From assembly GCA_009801015.1 (NCBI GenBank), contig VHZZ01002733.1, positions 48,778 through 81,952 on the forward strand: a DNA stretch of 33,175 bases. Reading direction: 5' to 3'. A model generated the notes under the pieces. The model did no database searches, was not told the origin of the DNA, and worked only from the letters and a program-made list of their open reading frames with translations. Made by a program: the position numbers and the translations under genes. Source of the DNA: Silene noctiflora (lineage: Eukaryota; Streptophyta; Magnoliopsida; Caryophyllales; Caryophyllaceae). Position 1 is the stretch's first letter. Each line of letters opens with the position of its first letter. Positions 1 to 9,211 of the stretch are shown here, one piece after another.

Positions 1-170
1 GTATATATTAGATTTGCCATTTACATCTACTTATAGTGAATTTGTGATTTATAATTCAAATTTAAAATTGTAAAGATGAGTTAATATTAGATTCATCCAT
101 GTTTTCAAATTTTTAATAATAATAATTTTTAAATTGCATTCCCGTGCAATTTACACGGGTTTAAGACTAG
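1..170 (+). mobile_element. Helitron 3' terminal part
   Basis: The segment ends in a typical Helitron 3' terminus. A GC-rich hairpin (CCCGTGCAA, loop, then ACACGGG at about 141-159) is followed about 11 nt later by CTAG ending at 170 with T at 171. The 5' end lies outside the window, so the length is unknown. The same terminus type (CCCGTGCA hairpin, TTAAAAC, CTAG|T) recurs at 6359, suggesting the same or a related non-autonomous family. No Rep/helicase coding is visible in the part present. Confidence 0.6.
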
Positions 171-267
171 TATAATTTTATATTGTTTTCACATTCCATT
201 TCTTTTTCCTATTATTTTTCATGATGACCAACTAGGGATGGTTTTATAACTTAACGTCTTTTAACAC

Positions 268-816
268 TAGGGATGTCAATGGATCGGATTCGAGTCAGGT
301 GAGGCTTCATCCGTCATCTATCTGTTCCTTTAAAATTTCATCCAACCTGTCCACCATCCACGAAATGTATTATCCGTCCTCCATCCATCCATCATCCATG
401 GATGGAACGGGTGAATCGGATGATAAACGCATGTTGTGTATTTATATGTTTCTAGTTTTAAAAAATGATGATTTTTTGTTCTTTACAAAAATAACGTTAG
501 ATAACTATTTTAGTTTAACTTTCTAGTGAGTAGTTTGTTTAACTTTCTAGTGGGTAGTTTCACAAAATATATATTTTGAGAGTAGAAAAATTCGAAAATT
601 TAGATATTTTATAGTTTAATAATGTATTATATGTAAAAAAAAATTAAATAAAAAGTAATAAAATCGGGTGATGGATGGATGGCGGGTGAAATTTCTTCAT
701 CCAACCCATCCGTCATCCGTGATTCATCCATCATCCATTTAAATCGGGTTTTCATCCATCTTTTAGGATCGAGTGGATCGAATTTTGATCGGGTGCGGGT
801 GAAATTGACATCCCTA
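268..816. mobile_element. hAT-type MITE
   Basis: Terminal inverted repeats TAGGGATGTCAAT (from 268) and ATTGACATCCCTA (ending 816) are exact mirror images. They are flanked by near-identical 8-bp sequences, TTTAACAC at 260-267 and GTTAACAC at 817-824 (7 of 8). An 8-bp target duplication with TAGGG-type ends is the hAT pattern. The interior consists of GGATGGATG/CATCCATC-rich inverted arms with no transposase. Short open frames inside it (299-526 and 627-830) are repeat shadows. Confidence 0.8.
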
Positions 817-824
817 GTTAACAC

Positions 825-1327
825 AACCATTTATTAAAAATGTTTAATTGGGTTTTGAGAGTAGATAATGTACCAGTTATGATATTATATGAGAAATTCA
901 AAAATCACAAAGGTAAAACATATAAATCACTTAATGTTTCAAAGACTACGCAAAATTACAAAAGAGATATAAAAGTAAAAATTATTTGTACCCTAACAAA
1001 GTAGTTGAGTCATTCCGCAACTTTGCAAGAATATAACAAATATTTTTTTGGTGTTAATTGGAAGTATCTCCTATCAACAATTGGCGGCAATTTTTTCAAG
1101 GTACTCAAGGCAATTTAATAGGTAGATCCCTCGTGAATTTAGTTTTTTTATTGCAAGACTCAGAAATCGAACCCTGACCACTTGTTTAAGAGTCAGGAAT
1201 CAAACACTGACCAACTTTGGTGAGAGAAAGCTAAGTAGCTGAATGATTCGGGCGACTTAGCTCCAAATTCATTTTTTTATATTTCTACTTTGTTGCAAAT
1301 AGTAAAAGCGTTGAATCATTCGACTTT
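825..1327. other. Intergenic, no gene; weak SINE-like stretch
   Basis: No coding potential is seen. On the minus strand around 1140-1260 there is a B-box-like GGTTCGATTTC preceded by tRNA-like sequence and followed by an A-rich run, which could be an old tRNA-derived SINE. No A box or target duplication could be identified. Confidence 0.25.
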
Positions 1328-2093
1328 GGAAAATGAGATAGCGCCACCGGGTGTTACTCAAAGTCAGTAACACCGTGGGTATTTTGGTAAAATTTATCTA
1401 TTATTTCAACTTTTTCATTTTAAAAAAATAGATTTATTAGAAGGACAAAAATGGAAATTTAACTTGTTTTTAAGATGAAATTCTCTAAAAACACAGGCAT
1501 GATAATCCGAGACAATTCATCTCCGGTAGGACATAATTATCAATCGATGCATTTGCAGGTAAAACACCTACTCTAATTTGCAAGAGTCGCATTAATAACC
1601 GAGTAATCAAAGATTCAACGCACAAAGTATTATCCCATGAAAAGAGTTGTATTCAAACTTAGGGTAAACATCTGGGATTTGCTCCCTTATTAATGTAGAA
1701 GAAAGTACTCCTGGTTGTTTATTTGCAAAAATTCAAAATCTCTGATGAATCATGATTGGATTGTAGTGCCACATTCTTTGCGCAATTGTAAATATTTTTG
1801 GTTGATTTTGTTATACGAAGTAATAATTACTATGACAAACTTTGGCCACATATTTTGATCAAAGTCATAGGAGTAAATTTGTATGATTGATTACCAATAA
1901 GTGATGCTTTGAATCAGAAATANCGAAGAAGAAAACGGCAGTCTAGAACAACTTTCATTCAAAACTTCTGTTTTTAACCTTTGCATAATTGATTAATAAA
2001 TAAAAATGAACTATTTATTTATTCTTTAAATATATTATTTTATTAGGGTGTTACCGAAAGTCGGTAACACCCGGTGTCGCCATAGCACTCTCC
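1328..2093. mobile_element. Mutator-like (MULE) non-autonomous element
   Basis: The termini GGAAAATGAGATAGCGCC and (read inward from the right) GGAGAGTGCTATGGCGAC continue into the shared ACCGGGTGTTAC. The flanks are TTCGACTTT (1319-1327) and TTCGACTTG (2094-2102), an 8/9 match consistent with the 9-bp target duplication of Mutator elements. The GGTGTTAC...GTAACACC motif is itself a small inverted repeat at each end. The AT-rich interior has no transposase. One undetermined base (n) lies at 1923. The element sits about 400 bp upstream of the BEL1-like gene. Confidence 0.7.
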
Positions 2094-2230
2094 TTCGACT
2101 TGACCATAAAATGGGCAAGTCATTTAATAACGTTTTATCTTAAAGCGCGTAAACTAAAAAACAAGTTTATTATGTCAACTAATTTCTAATAATTAGTTTC
2201 AAAATTACTACTACCATATTTTTCGACAAA

Positions 2231-2411
2231 ACGTCTTGGTTGTGACGGACACTATCAGTAACAAGTTGAATACGGATAGTGCCCCTCTCACAATAAGACA
2301 AGTGGGAGGGCAAGTGAGAAGAAATGGAGCATCATCTTATGGATACTGTCACTTGCACATTGTAAGAGGGCATTATCCGTGTTCAGCATGTTACAAATAA
2401 TACCTGTCTTC
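2231..2411. mobile_element. Foldback MITE (family A, copy 1)
   Basis: The whole segment is an imperfect palindrome. The left arm (CGTCTTGGTTGTGACGGACA, then GGATAGTGCCCCTCTCACAA) is mirrored by the right arm (TTGTAAGAGGGCATTATCCG ... GTTACAAATAATACCTGTCTTCG). A second copy of the same family lies at 5236-5410. The class is uncertain because no clear target duplication was found. It ends about 90 bp before the putative TATA box of the BEL1-like gene. Confidence 0.6.
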
Positions 2412-2500
2412 GATACGAGAATTTGTGATATTTGGTTAATTTATTTTCTCAAGCCTAATTTACAAATTAAAAAAGAAAAACATATAGACTATTCCTCCAC

Positions 2501-2507
2501 TATATAA
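2501..2507 (+). promoter_or_regulatory. Putative TATA box of the BEL1-like gene
   Basis: TATATAA lies 33 bp upstream of the first in-frame ATG (2534) and about 129 bp upstream of the ATG at 2630. If it is used, transcription would start near 2531-2537. That would leave almost no leader for ATG 2534 and a leader of roughly 95 nt for ATG 2630. Confidence 0.45.
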
Positions 2508-2629
2508 TTCTCCCTAACTTTAGTCCAACAAACATGCCATATCAGATACGACTACAATCACCCTCATCCTTTCAAATCCCAAATATACCCTTTCCAGTTT
2601 CTCCCCCGATCACATCCCAGTATCCCACC

Positions 2630-5600
2630 ATGGAACACCACCCTTTCCACGTTCCCCAACAAAGCAGACGCCACAAACTCCGTTTCATCCCTCTCCCTCA
2701 AAACGACACCGTCTCATCACACCACAACCAGCAGCAGCAGCTTACGTCACCTGTCCCATCAGCACTGAACCTGTCACTCTCAACACACGCGCGTGGTGGT
2801 AGCACCCACAGTAGTGCAACCCCAGTGGGGCCTTTCACCGGGTACGCATCTATACTTGCTCGATCTAGGTTCCTTCGCCCTGCTCAGGAGCTCTTTGAAG
2901 GATTATCTGTTGGTCGTTTGACGGATACGGAGACGGAGACGGACCCGGCGTTGGTTACTAAAAAGATTCTGGAAGAGTCTGGGAGTTGGTTTTGTGATGA
3001 TGATCACAATGAGGATGTTTCTCGTCATTGTACTAACCCTAACCTCCTTTCTATGCTCCATCAGGTACTACTTTACTAATTTATTACTCCAGTCCGTACT
3101 GTGGAGTGCATGAATTATTATTAAAATGATTTGAAAATCGATTGACATGAATTATTATTAATATTTGAAAATGTAACCAAACTTAGTTAATTACCATGAT
3201 GTAGCACGTATAATAATTATACTGAATTACTGAAATAGTGTTGTGTATCATCTTAATTTAAAGATCATAACATCATACCAGTACTCCGTACAACTTATAT
3301 AACGTTATTAGAAGGCCTACTTTGGTTAGGAATAATACTTCAACAGAAATAATAGAGACTAAATTAAACGTACATTCGTGTTAGTGTTTATTTTTAACCT
3401 TTTAAGTCACTTTACTACTTTACGTGGTGGTTTATGTATAATGTATTTATTTATTTATTTATTTATTTAATTTTTTTTTTTTTTTTGAGATCGGAGTATA
3501 GATTTATTATAGGAAAATGATAATGATATTACACTTTTTGTTAATGCTACATGCAATCATACAAGTTAAGTCTAAGAAAATGTTACTATTTACCTCCTCA
3601 CAAACGGTGAGTATCATTAGTAATTTTGAGGTCATTATGACTTCCTTTATTATATTGGGTGTAAATAAATTCTGTAGTCATCATTGTAGTTCATATACTG
3701 TTGTGTAATTTGTAATAGGAATCTGTGGAACTAATAATTGCTAGTTTTGACTAATGAATTACAGTTTTTCTTTTAGATTTAACAAAAAGACATTAGCACA
3801 ATTTTATGTGGTAGGATGATATAATCGAAATTTAGACCATTGCATGAAAATAGCGAGTAATTAAGATAGTTATCAAAGGAGTAACAATTTTTAATGTACT
3901 ACGTAATAAGTTTATCGTAATTATGAATATAACGCCGTAGTTACTTTAGTTGTGACACAAATTCTCATTTAAGATAGGGTGTCCGTCTTAAAATTTAGAA
4001 CGAGGCAAATACATGGCAAATTATATGACAACTTACTTGGGAAAGGTCAAAAAATTTGTTCTTATTAGCACAATATGATAATATTTGGATCGTAAACTGT
4101 GTCTTAAGCAAGACTTGCCCACATGTGCTTTTATCAATGTTTATAATTTTATGCGAGGACATGCGGTCCAGAGTTGAGACAAACTTGGTTACTTATTACC
4201 CGTTATAAAACCGTCTTATATTCATGTAGATCTTGTTTGATTCGTTTTTACGAGTATATTATAAATATCTAACTTTTATAATTTTTGCTAATACGTAGCT
4301 AACGATATTTACCGCGTAAAACACGTATTGACAAACATGCAAAAAGAAAGTGGTAGTGTGGAGTTGAATGGAGGGAGTAGTTTATAAATGCAGTAATCAT
4401 GAGGTATTAGTGAAAACTAGGGTGGTATATTAATAAGACTATCCCCAAGCAGAAGGTCACGTTAACTGGGTTACCAACGTTTTAACCCTTAATTCCACCT
4501 TATTTATCTTGACCCACTTTCACCCTCCCAAGCAGAAAGTCACGACCTAGGTTACCAACCCAATCATTTTTCACTTTTCAATTATTTTCCACATTCTTTA
4601 CCCCACCAAAAACTCTCATACTTTTTCAATTATTAATTACTAACAAATGAGAGGATGACATGTGTTGGGTCACCAACCTCAACTCAAGGTCACCAAGTCT
4701 CAACTCAAGGTCACAAATTGACCCTGAGTTATTCAAGGTCACCAAAATCGTCTTCTTAATCCTAGTTTAATGAGTCATTAGCACGACCCAATAAGATCAC
4801 GACCCAGTTGGTGACCTTGCTTGGGGATGAGATTTGGTTCATTTGTTTGTGAGTAATTGGATGATTTGGGAAGTTGGAGTTATCTGTGTGGATAAAAAAG
4901 AGTGATGAACAAGTGATGATCTGATAGTTGCTGACACTGTTGTTGGCAGGCTATTTTCTCGGGGGGAACTTCTGAATTAATATTTATTACTATGAAAATT
5001 AAATTAAAAATATAAAAAAATAATAATGATTTATAACATATCTTCTGCAGTAGCAGTGTGACATAAAGACGTCTAGTCATGTCAAACTTATTAATCAAAT
5101 CATTTTCTTCCTTTCTTACCTTCTTTAAATATTCACCTGCCTATTTTGCTTTTTATTTCCTTTACCTCCTTTTTTTTTCTAACATCTTTTCACTATTTTA
5201 TTCATCTACTGCCATTTTATTTTCCACAAATTTTCATTGAATACGGATACTATTCATCACAAGCGGAAGACGGATAGTGTCCCTCTCACAATATGCAAGT
5301 GACACTATCCATGAGGTGCTCCATTTCTCCCCCACTTGCCTAATTGTGAGAGGGGAACTATCCATCCGTCTTCAGCTTGTGACGGATAATGTCCGTTACA
5401 AGCAAGACGATTTGTTTATTTTCAATTGTCTCCTACTATGAGATGGTCTCATTACATTAAAAGACAACTTATTTGTTAACAATGAATATGAATCGTCTTA
5501 AGATGTGAGATCGTCTTATTCTAGATTTTGTATGGTTTATTGTACAAATAATAGAGTTACTTTCGTAATACTCCCTCCATTCAACTCCACACTACATGTT

Positions 5601-8600
5601 TACTTTTTCACGTTAGCCAGCGTGTGTTTTGCGGGGTAAATATCTTTAGTTACGTATTTGCAAAAATTATAAAAGTATATTTTTAATCTTTATATTATAA
5701 AAGCTAAAACATTTAGAGATATATGATTGGCTCTTGAGTTTAAGAAATGGAAAAACAACTTTTTTTTTGTAGGGCCCCCCATGTTTCAATGATCAATTTA
5801 ATTATTGTTATATTTGAAGTTTCTACAAATTAGTACAATTGCTTGATTTCATGAATAATACACCCACATATTTAATTATACTCTTATCGTATGATTTTAG
5901 TGAATAAGAAAAAAAATTCTACAAAATAAAAACTTACAAAAAGAAAAAGTCTTAATAACCAATATTGTTTTAATGTGGTGAAAAATAATCAATATCAAAT
6001 CGTTCTTTCATTTCAATAATCATATTATTCCATTAAAAAAAATCGTTTAAATAAAATCTAAAAGAGATTATATATTAAATATTGAAAAAAAATATTACTC
6101 ACAAATTATTATGATAAATATAACATAAAAGCTAAAAAAATTTAAAATAAAAACCATCATTTTGAACTAAATGATTAGGATTGCCAAATAAATCGATTAT
6201 TTTGCAAAATTGCAGAGACAAAAAAGTACGGTAAACTTTAAAAAAGAAAAACATTTATAGACAAAATCATTAAAATAAAATAAAAAAAAAAAACATTTTT
6301 GTATGCCCTAATCTAAAAATCAACCCGTGCATTTTTTTTTTGCACGGGATTAAAACTAGTGTACTTCTAAAGACGAATCAAATAAGATCCCACATGAATA
6401 TATTTTAACTTACGTATTGAGAGAAAATCGAAATTGAAGGCTGACTTGTGAATAATGTACAAAATAGAAATGTGTAGTGTGGAGTTGAATGAAGGTAGTA
6501 CTACTAGTACTAGTATAGTATAGTCTGTTGCTTAGCTTAGAGTAGCGTAGGTTTTTATCCTCATTTAGTAAATCTTGAATTCAAATGCGTTTTGTTCAAC
6601 ACACTACATAGTATTGCAGTACATTAAGGTGTCTGTATAGACTACAGCAGCTATGATTAGCAAAGTTATTAATTAGGGTTATGCAGAAGTCTCAAGTTAT
6701 TCCTATTGTCCAAAGGCCAAACTTGAGGTGCATAAAGTTATTCTATAGGTGCATAAAGTCTTGTACACGGAATATTACAATTATACTAGTACCAAAATTT
6801 CTTAGACGAATTACAACTATTTATAGTATAATAATTGTGGTATTCTTTAGTTGCTACTGAAGAAATTTGTGTGACAATAAATGTTTAACTTAAATTAATT
6901 ACAATAAATGTACTACGTAAATGATGAAGGCAAAATAATTTGTTTCTGTATAAATATAAAAGAACTAACCTAAATAAGAGGCATGTAATTTACCCCAAAA
7001 CAATCAAATTCTGTTAGGAAAAATGTCGCCCACCGTGGGGCTCGAACCCACGACCACAAGGTTAAGAGCCTTGCGCTCTACCAACTGAGCTAGACGGGCT
7101 TGTTGCTAGAAAAACGTTATTACAAATGTTCATCCTCTATGCCTGTTACTGCCTGTACTTCAACAACAAAGAAATACACCTAAAACTGTTTTCTGTGTAC
7201 CGAAACACTTGATGAGTGATGTTAACATCAATGCAAACCAAGTCCCAACTATCTAATCTACACTCACGTTTTATGTAAAATTGGGTTCTGTACGCTACAT
7301 GAATTTATTTTGTTTGTCACATTTTTTCCGAAGGAAACTAATAATATTGGATGCAACTGAGTTGTTCTATTACGTTTTATTTGACGACTGTTAAAAGTCG
7401 GGGATACAAATGATTCACTAAGCTTGTTTCTTACTTGTATAGAAGTATAGGTTGTATTTAATGTAATACTCAACTCAATTTTCATTTAAAGAGGGATTAG
7501 GTTGCTTAAAAGTTACAACCAAGCCCCACACTCCGCCATCTACTGGTGATCTAGAGGTGCTGGGCTAGTGTGTTCTTTGCAGTTGAACTATACGAAACAT
7601 TTCTCCTAATGAAACTTGTCTATCTAATTTGATAATCTCAAATGTTTCCTGCCCACTCATCTGTGCAATGCTAGGTTTATAAGAAGTATAAACTTTACTG
7701 CCAGCAAATGCAATCAGCTGTGAGTTCATTTGAATCCGTCGCTGGCCTTGCAAATGCTGCTCCATTCATAAGCTTTGCTGTCCGAGCCATGTTCAGGCAC
7801 TTTCACTGCTTGAAAAATGCCATAATAGAACAAATACACGTCACAAGCAAGTGCTCTGGTGGGGTCGACTCTAGAAGAGAGCGTGACTTGGGATCCTGTC
7901 CCGATGATAACACCCCGTATGATAACAGGCAGGGTCATGGCCCAGGTTCAGGCTCAAACCTTCTCCAGCATCCTGTTTGGCGTTCCCAACGAGGCTTTCC
8001 GGATAAAGCAGTCGCTGTTCTAAGGACTTGGCTCTTTGATCATTTTCTACATCCGTAAGGATTTTCTTAAATTAATTAGAATTATTAATAGCTAAACTTC
8101 ATAATAAATGTTTTTGGGGTCAAGGCGTTGACATTTTTTGTCTTGCCCTCTGATTTCAGTTATCCTAGTGATTCGGACAAGCAAATGCTAGCTCAGAAAA
8201 CCGGTCTCTCAAGAAGTCAGGTTAGCTTATTGTTATGCTGCACAATGCCTCTTTATAACTGTATATGCTACTTGAACATGTCCATCAAATGGTTTTACAT
8301 CATCTTAGATTCTTAGTGCTAACCGTTTCATGACGGACTTTCTGCATTAAGATATTCAAACATGGGTTTGTTCAATTGTTCATGACCCATTTTTCATGAA
8401 TCGGGTCATTTTGGGTGTATTATGCACTTTGGGTCAAGATGGATTGGGCAATTGGTTTTGGAGTCGTTGACGGGTCGTTACCGAGTTATTCTGTATGTGA
8501 TAGGTTAGGTTAGCGATTCAATATAGAAACAACATGAACATTAAATGAAAATTCTTCAGATGCCTATTGAATCTTTTCTTTCAATTCAGTGGTGTCTAAG

Positions 8601-9211
8601 ACCCCGGGCAACCACGGGCGTGGGAACCGGGCCTCCGATTTTGGTCTTCCGATTTACAAGCTTTATTGATGATATTTAATAGAAACCTCGAATATTAATA
8701 TACTGTGCATTCATAATTAGGGCCTCATTTTTTGTTTTTCGCACCGGGCCTCCATTTGTTTTAAGACGCCTCTGTTTCAATTAATCAGGTATCAAACTGG
8801 TTCACCAATGCCAGAGTTCGGCTTTGGAAGCCAATGGTGGAAGAAATGCACGCACTTGAGAGAAAAACTCAATGCTCCAAATCAAGCGACACCTCAAAAT
8901 TCATCAACTTGTCATCCGATAACCATAACATGGTGCATCCCCATCTGTCGGAGAGGGACTTGGAGGCAATGAACCATCGTAGAGAGCGCGAGAGTCAGTG
9001 TAAGCGCACTAGGATTGAGGAAATCGCAAGAGCAGAGCAAAACAAGGAACAATTCGGCCTGGCTTGTTCCCATTTGATGCCCGGAAATCAGATGAGTACC
9101 GGAGAGTTAAACCATTCTCCTGCAATAATGGCTAGTCATCAGCAAAACACGAGCGGATTATCATGGTCTCCCCAAGGCCAACTTATTCCATTCTGGCTGG
9201 CTAGACAGTAA
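2630..9211 (+). CDS. BEL1-like TALE homeodomain protein, PENNYWISE/POUND-FOOLISH (BLH9/BLH8) clade
   Basis: Transcription factor; family members pair with KNOX proteins in the nucleus to control meristem, inflorescence and fruit patterning. Coding exons: 2630-3064, 7675-8054, 8160-8220, 8789-9211, all GT-AG with continuous frame (432 aa). The 61-nt exon 3 inside the homeobox is typical of the family. Seen: [12 protein letters not shown] near the N-terminus (like PNY/PNF as I recall them), [14 protein letters not shown] (about 67-74), SKY box [10 protein letters not shown] (79-88), BEL domain (about 136-200), TALE homeodomain (about 246-308) with [12 protein letters not shown], then [10 protein letters not shown] chose ATG 2630 because it sits in ACCATGG and matches the family N-terminus. 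ATG 2534 is in frame and would add 32 residues. Odd points: Thr replaces the usual Ile in WFINAR; the protein is shorter than the roughly 575 aa I recall for PNY; no C-terminal ZIBEL-like motif is seen. Intron 1 (4.6 kb) hosts a tRNA gene and several transposons. Confidence 0.93.
3443..3486. repeat. (TTTA)n microsatellite followed by T run
   Basis: About six TTTA units are followed by an uninterrupted run of about 16 T. It lies in intron 1 of the BEL1-like gene. The rest of that intron between 3065 and 4200 shows nothing recognisable; an open frame at 3517-3708 has no family resemblance. Confidence 0.85.
4206..4377 (-). mobile_element. Stowaway-like MITE, truncated copy
   Basis: The right end is GTAGTGTGGAGTTGAATG followed by GAGGGAG and then TA (4378-4379), a Stowaway/mariner terminus. 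Read on the minus strand it follows the element at 5571-6498 for most of its length: GGTAAATATC(G/T)TTAG, GCAAAAATTATAAAAG, ACGAATCAAA(C/T)AAGATC, ACATGAATATA. The opposite terminus is missing. It lacks the Helitron present in the longer copy, so it preserves the ancestral sequence of that site. Confidence 0.72.
4441..4828. mobile_element. Foldback MITE with ATCCCCAAGC termini
   Basis: The left terminus ATCCCCAAGCAGAAGGTCAC is mirrored by the right terminus GTGACCTTGCTTGGGGAT. Further inward CTGGG and GGTTACCAAC/GTTGGTGACC are partly mirrored. The centre has a short tandem of CTCAACTCAAGGTCACCAA. No transposase and no clear target duplication are visible, so the superfamily is open. It lies in intron 1 of the BEL1-like gene. 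Confidence 0.6.
5236..5410. mobile_element. Foldback MITE (family A, copy 2)
   Basis: This is a palindromic element of the same family as 2231-2411. It shares GACGGATAGTGTCCCTCTCA, CACTTGC, ATGGAGCA-type blocks, and the mirror arm GTGACGGATAATGTCCGTTA with CAAGCAAGACG at the right end. It is in intron 1 of the BEL1-like gene. No coding capacity. Confidence 0.6.
5571..6498 (+). mobile_element. Stowaway-like MITE carrying a nested Helitron
   Basis: The terminal repeats CTCCCTCCATTCAACTCCAC and (right end read inward) CTACCTTCATTCAACTCCAC both continue into ACTAC, matching at 23 of 25 positions. Flanking TA is present at 5569-5570 and 6499-6500, the Tc1/mariner (Stowaway) target duplication. 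Without the Helitron at 5687-6359 the element would be 255 bp, a normal MITE size. The outer parts match the truncated copy at 4206-4377. Confidence 0.82.
5687..6359 (+). mobile_element. Non-autonomous Helitron inside the Stowaway
   Basis: The 5' end TCTTTATATTATAAAAGC begins after A5686. The 3' end carries the hairpin CCCGTGCA - T run - TGCACGGG (6324-6348), then ATTAAAACTAG ending at 6359, followed by T6360. Insertion between A and T, a TC start, a hairpin and a CTAG end are the Helitron signature. The element is 673 bp, very AT-rich and has no Rep/helicase coding. The truncated sibling Stowaway at 4206-4377 reads straight through this point (TATAA|TATACTCG), confirming the boundaries. Confidence 0.8.
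7019..7023 (-). terminator. Pol III terminator of tRNA-Lys
   Basis: On the minus strand a run of five T lies four bases after the 3' end of the tRNA gene, as expected for RNA polymerase III termination. Confidence 0.75.
7027..7099 (-). tRNA. tRNA-Lys (anticodon CUU)
   Basis: The 73-nt gene on the minus strand folds into a full cloverleaf. The acceptor GCCCGTC pairs with GGTGGGC, followed by discriminator G. The D arm GCTC...GAGC contains the A box (TAGCTCAGTTGG). The anticodon stem CAAGG/CCTTG closes loop CTCTTAA, giving anticodon CTT, and the T arm GTGGG TTCGAGC CCCAC contains the B box. No intron. CAACAAG immediately upstream is the CAA motif usual before plant tRNA genes, and a T5 terminator follows. 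It is antisense inside intron 1 of the BEL1-like gene, about 575 bp from exon 2. It appears functional. Confidence 0.96.
8587..8774. mobile_element. hAT MITE just upstream of the last BEL1-like exon
   Basis: Termini CAGTGGTGTCTAAGAC and (right end read inward) CAGAGGCGTCTTAAAAC are flanked by a perfect 8-bp target duplication TTTCAATT (8579-8586 and 8775-8782). CAG ends with an 8-bp duplication define hAT. The 188-bp element contains GGGCCTCC blocks and no coding sequence. Its right duplication ends only 6 bp from the start of exon 4, so it now supplies the sequence just upstream of that splice acceptor. Confidence 0.85.

Noticed and set aside
1140..1260. tRNA-like or SINE-like sequence with a B-box-like GGTTCGATTTC
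   Set aside because: No A box, cloverleaf or target duplication could be found; kept only as a low-confidence remark.
7565..7938. Minus-strand open frames opposite the BEL domain exon
   Set aside because: They are antisense shadows of exon 2 of the BEL1-like gene, whose sense frame matches the BEL domain.
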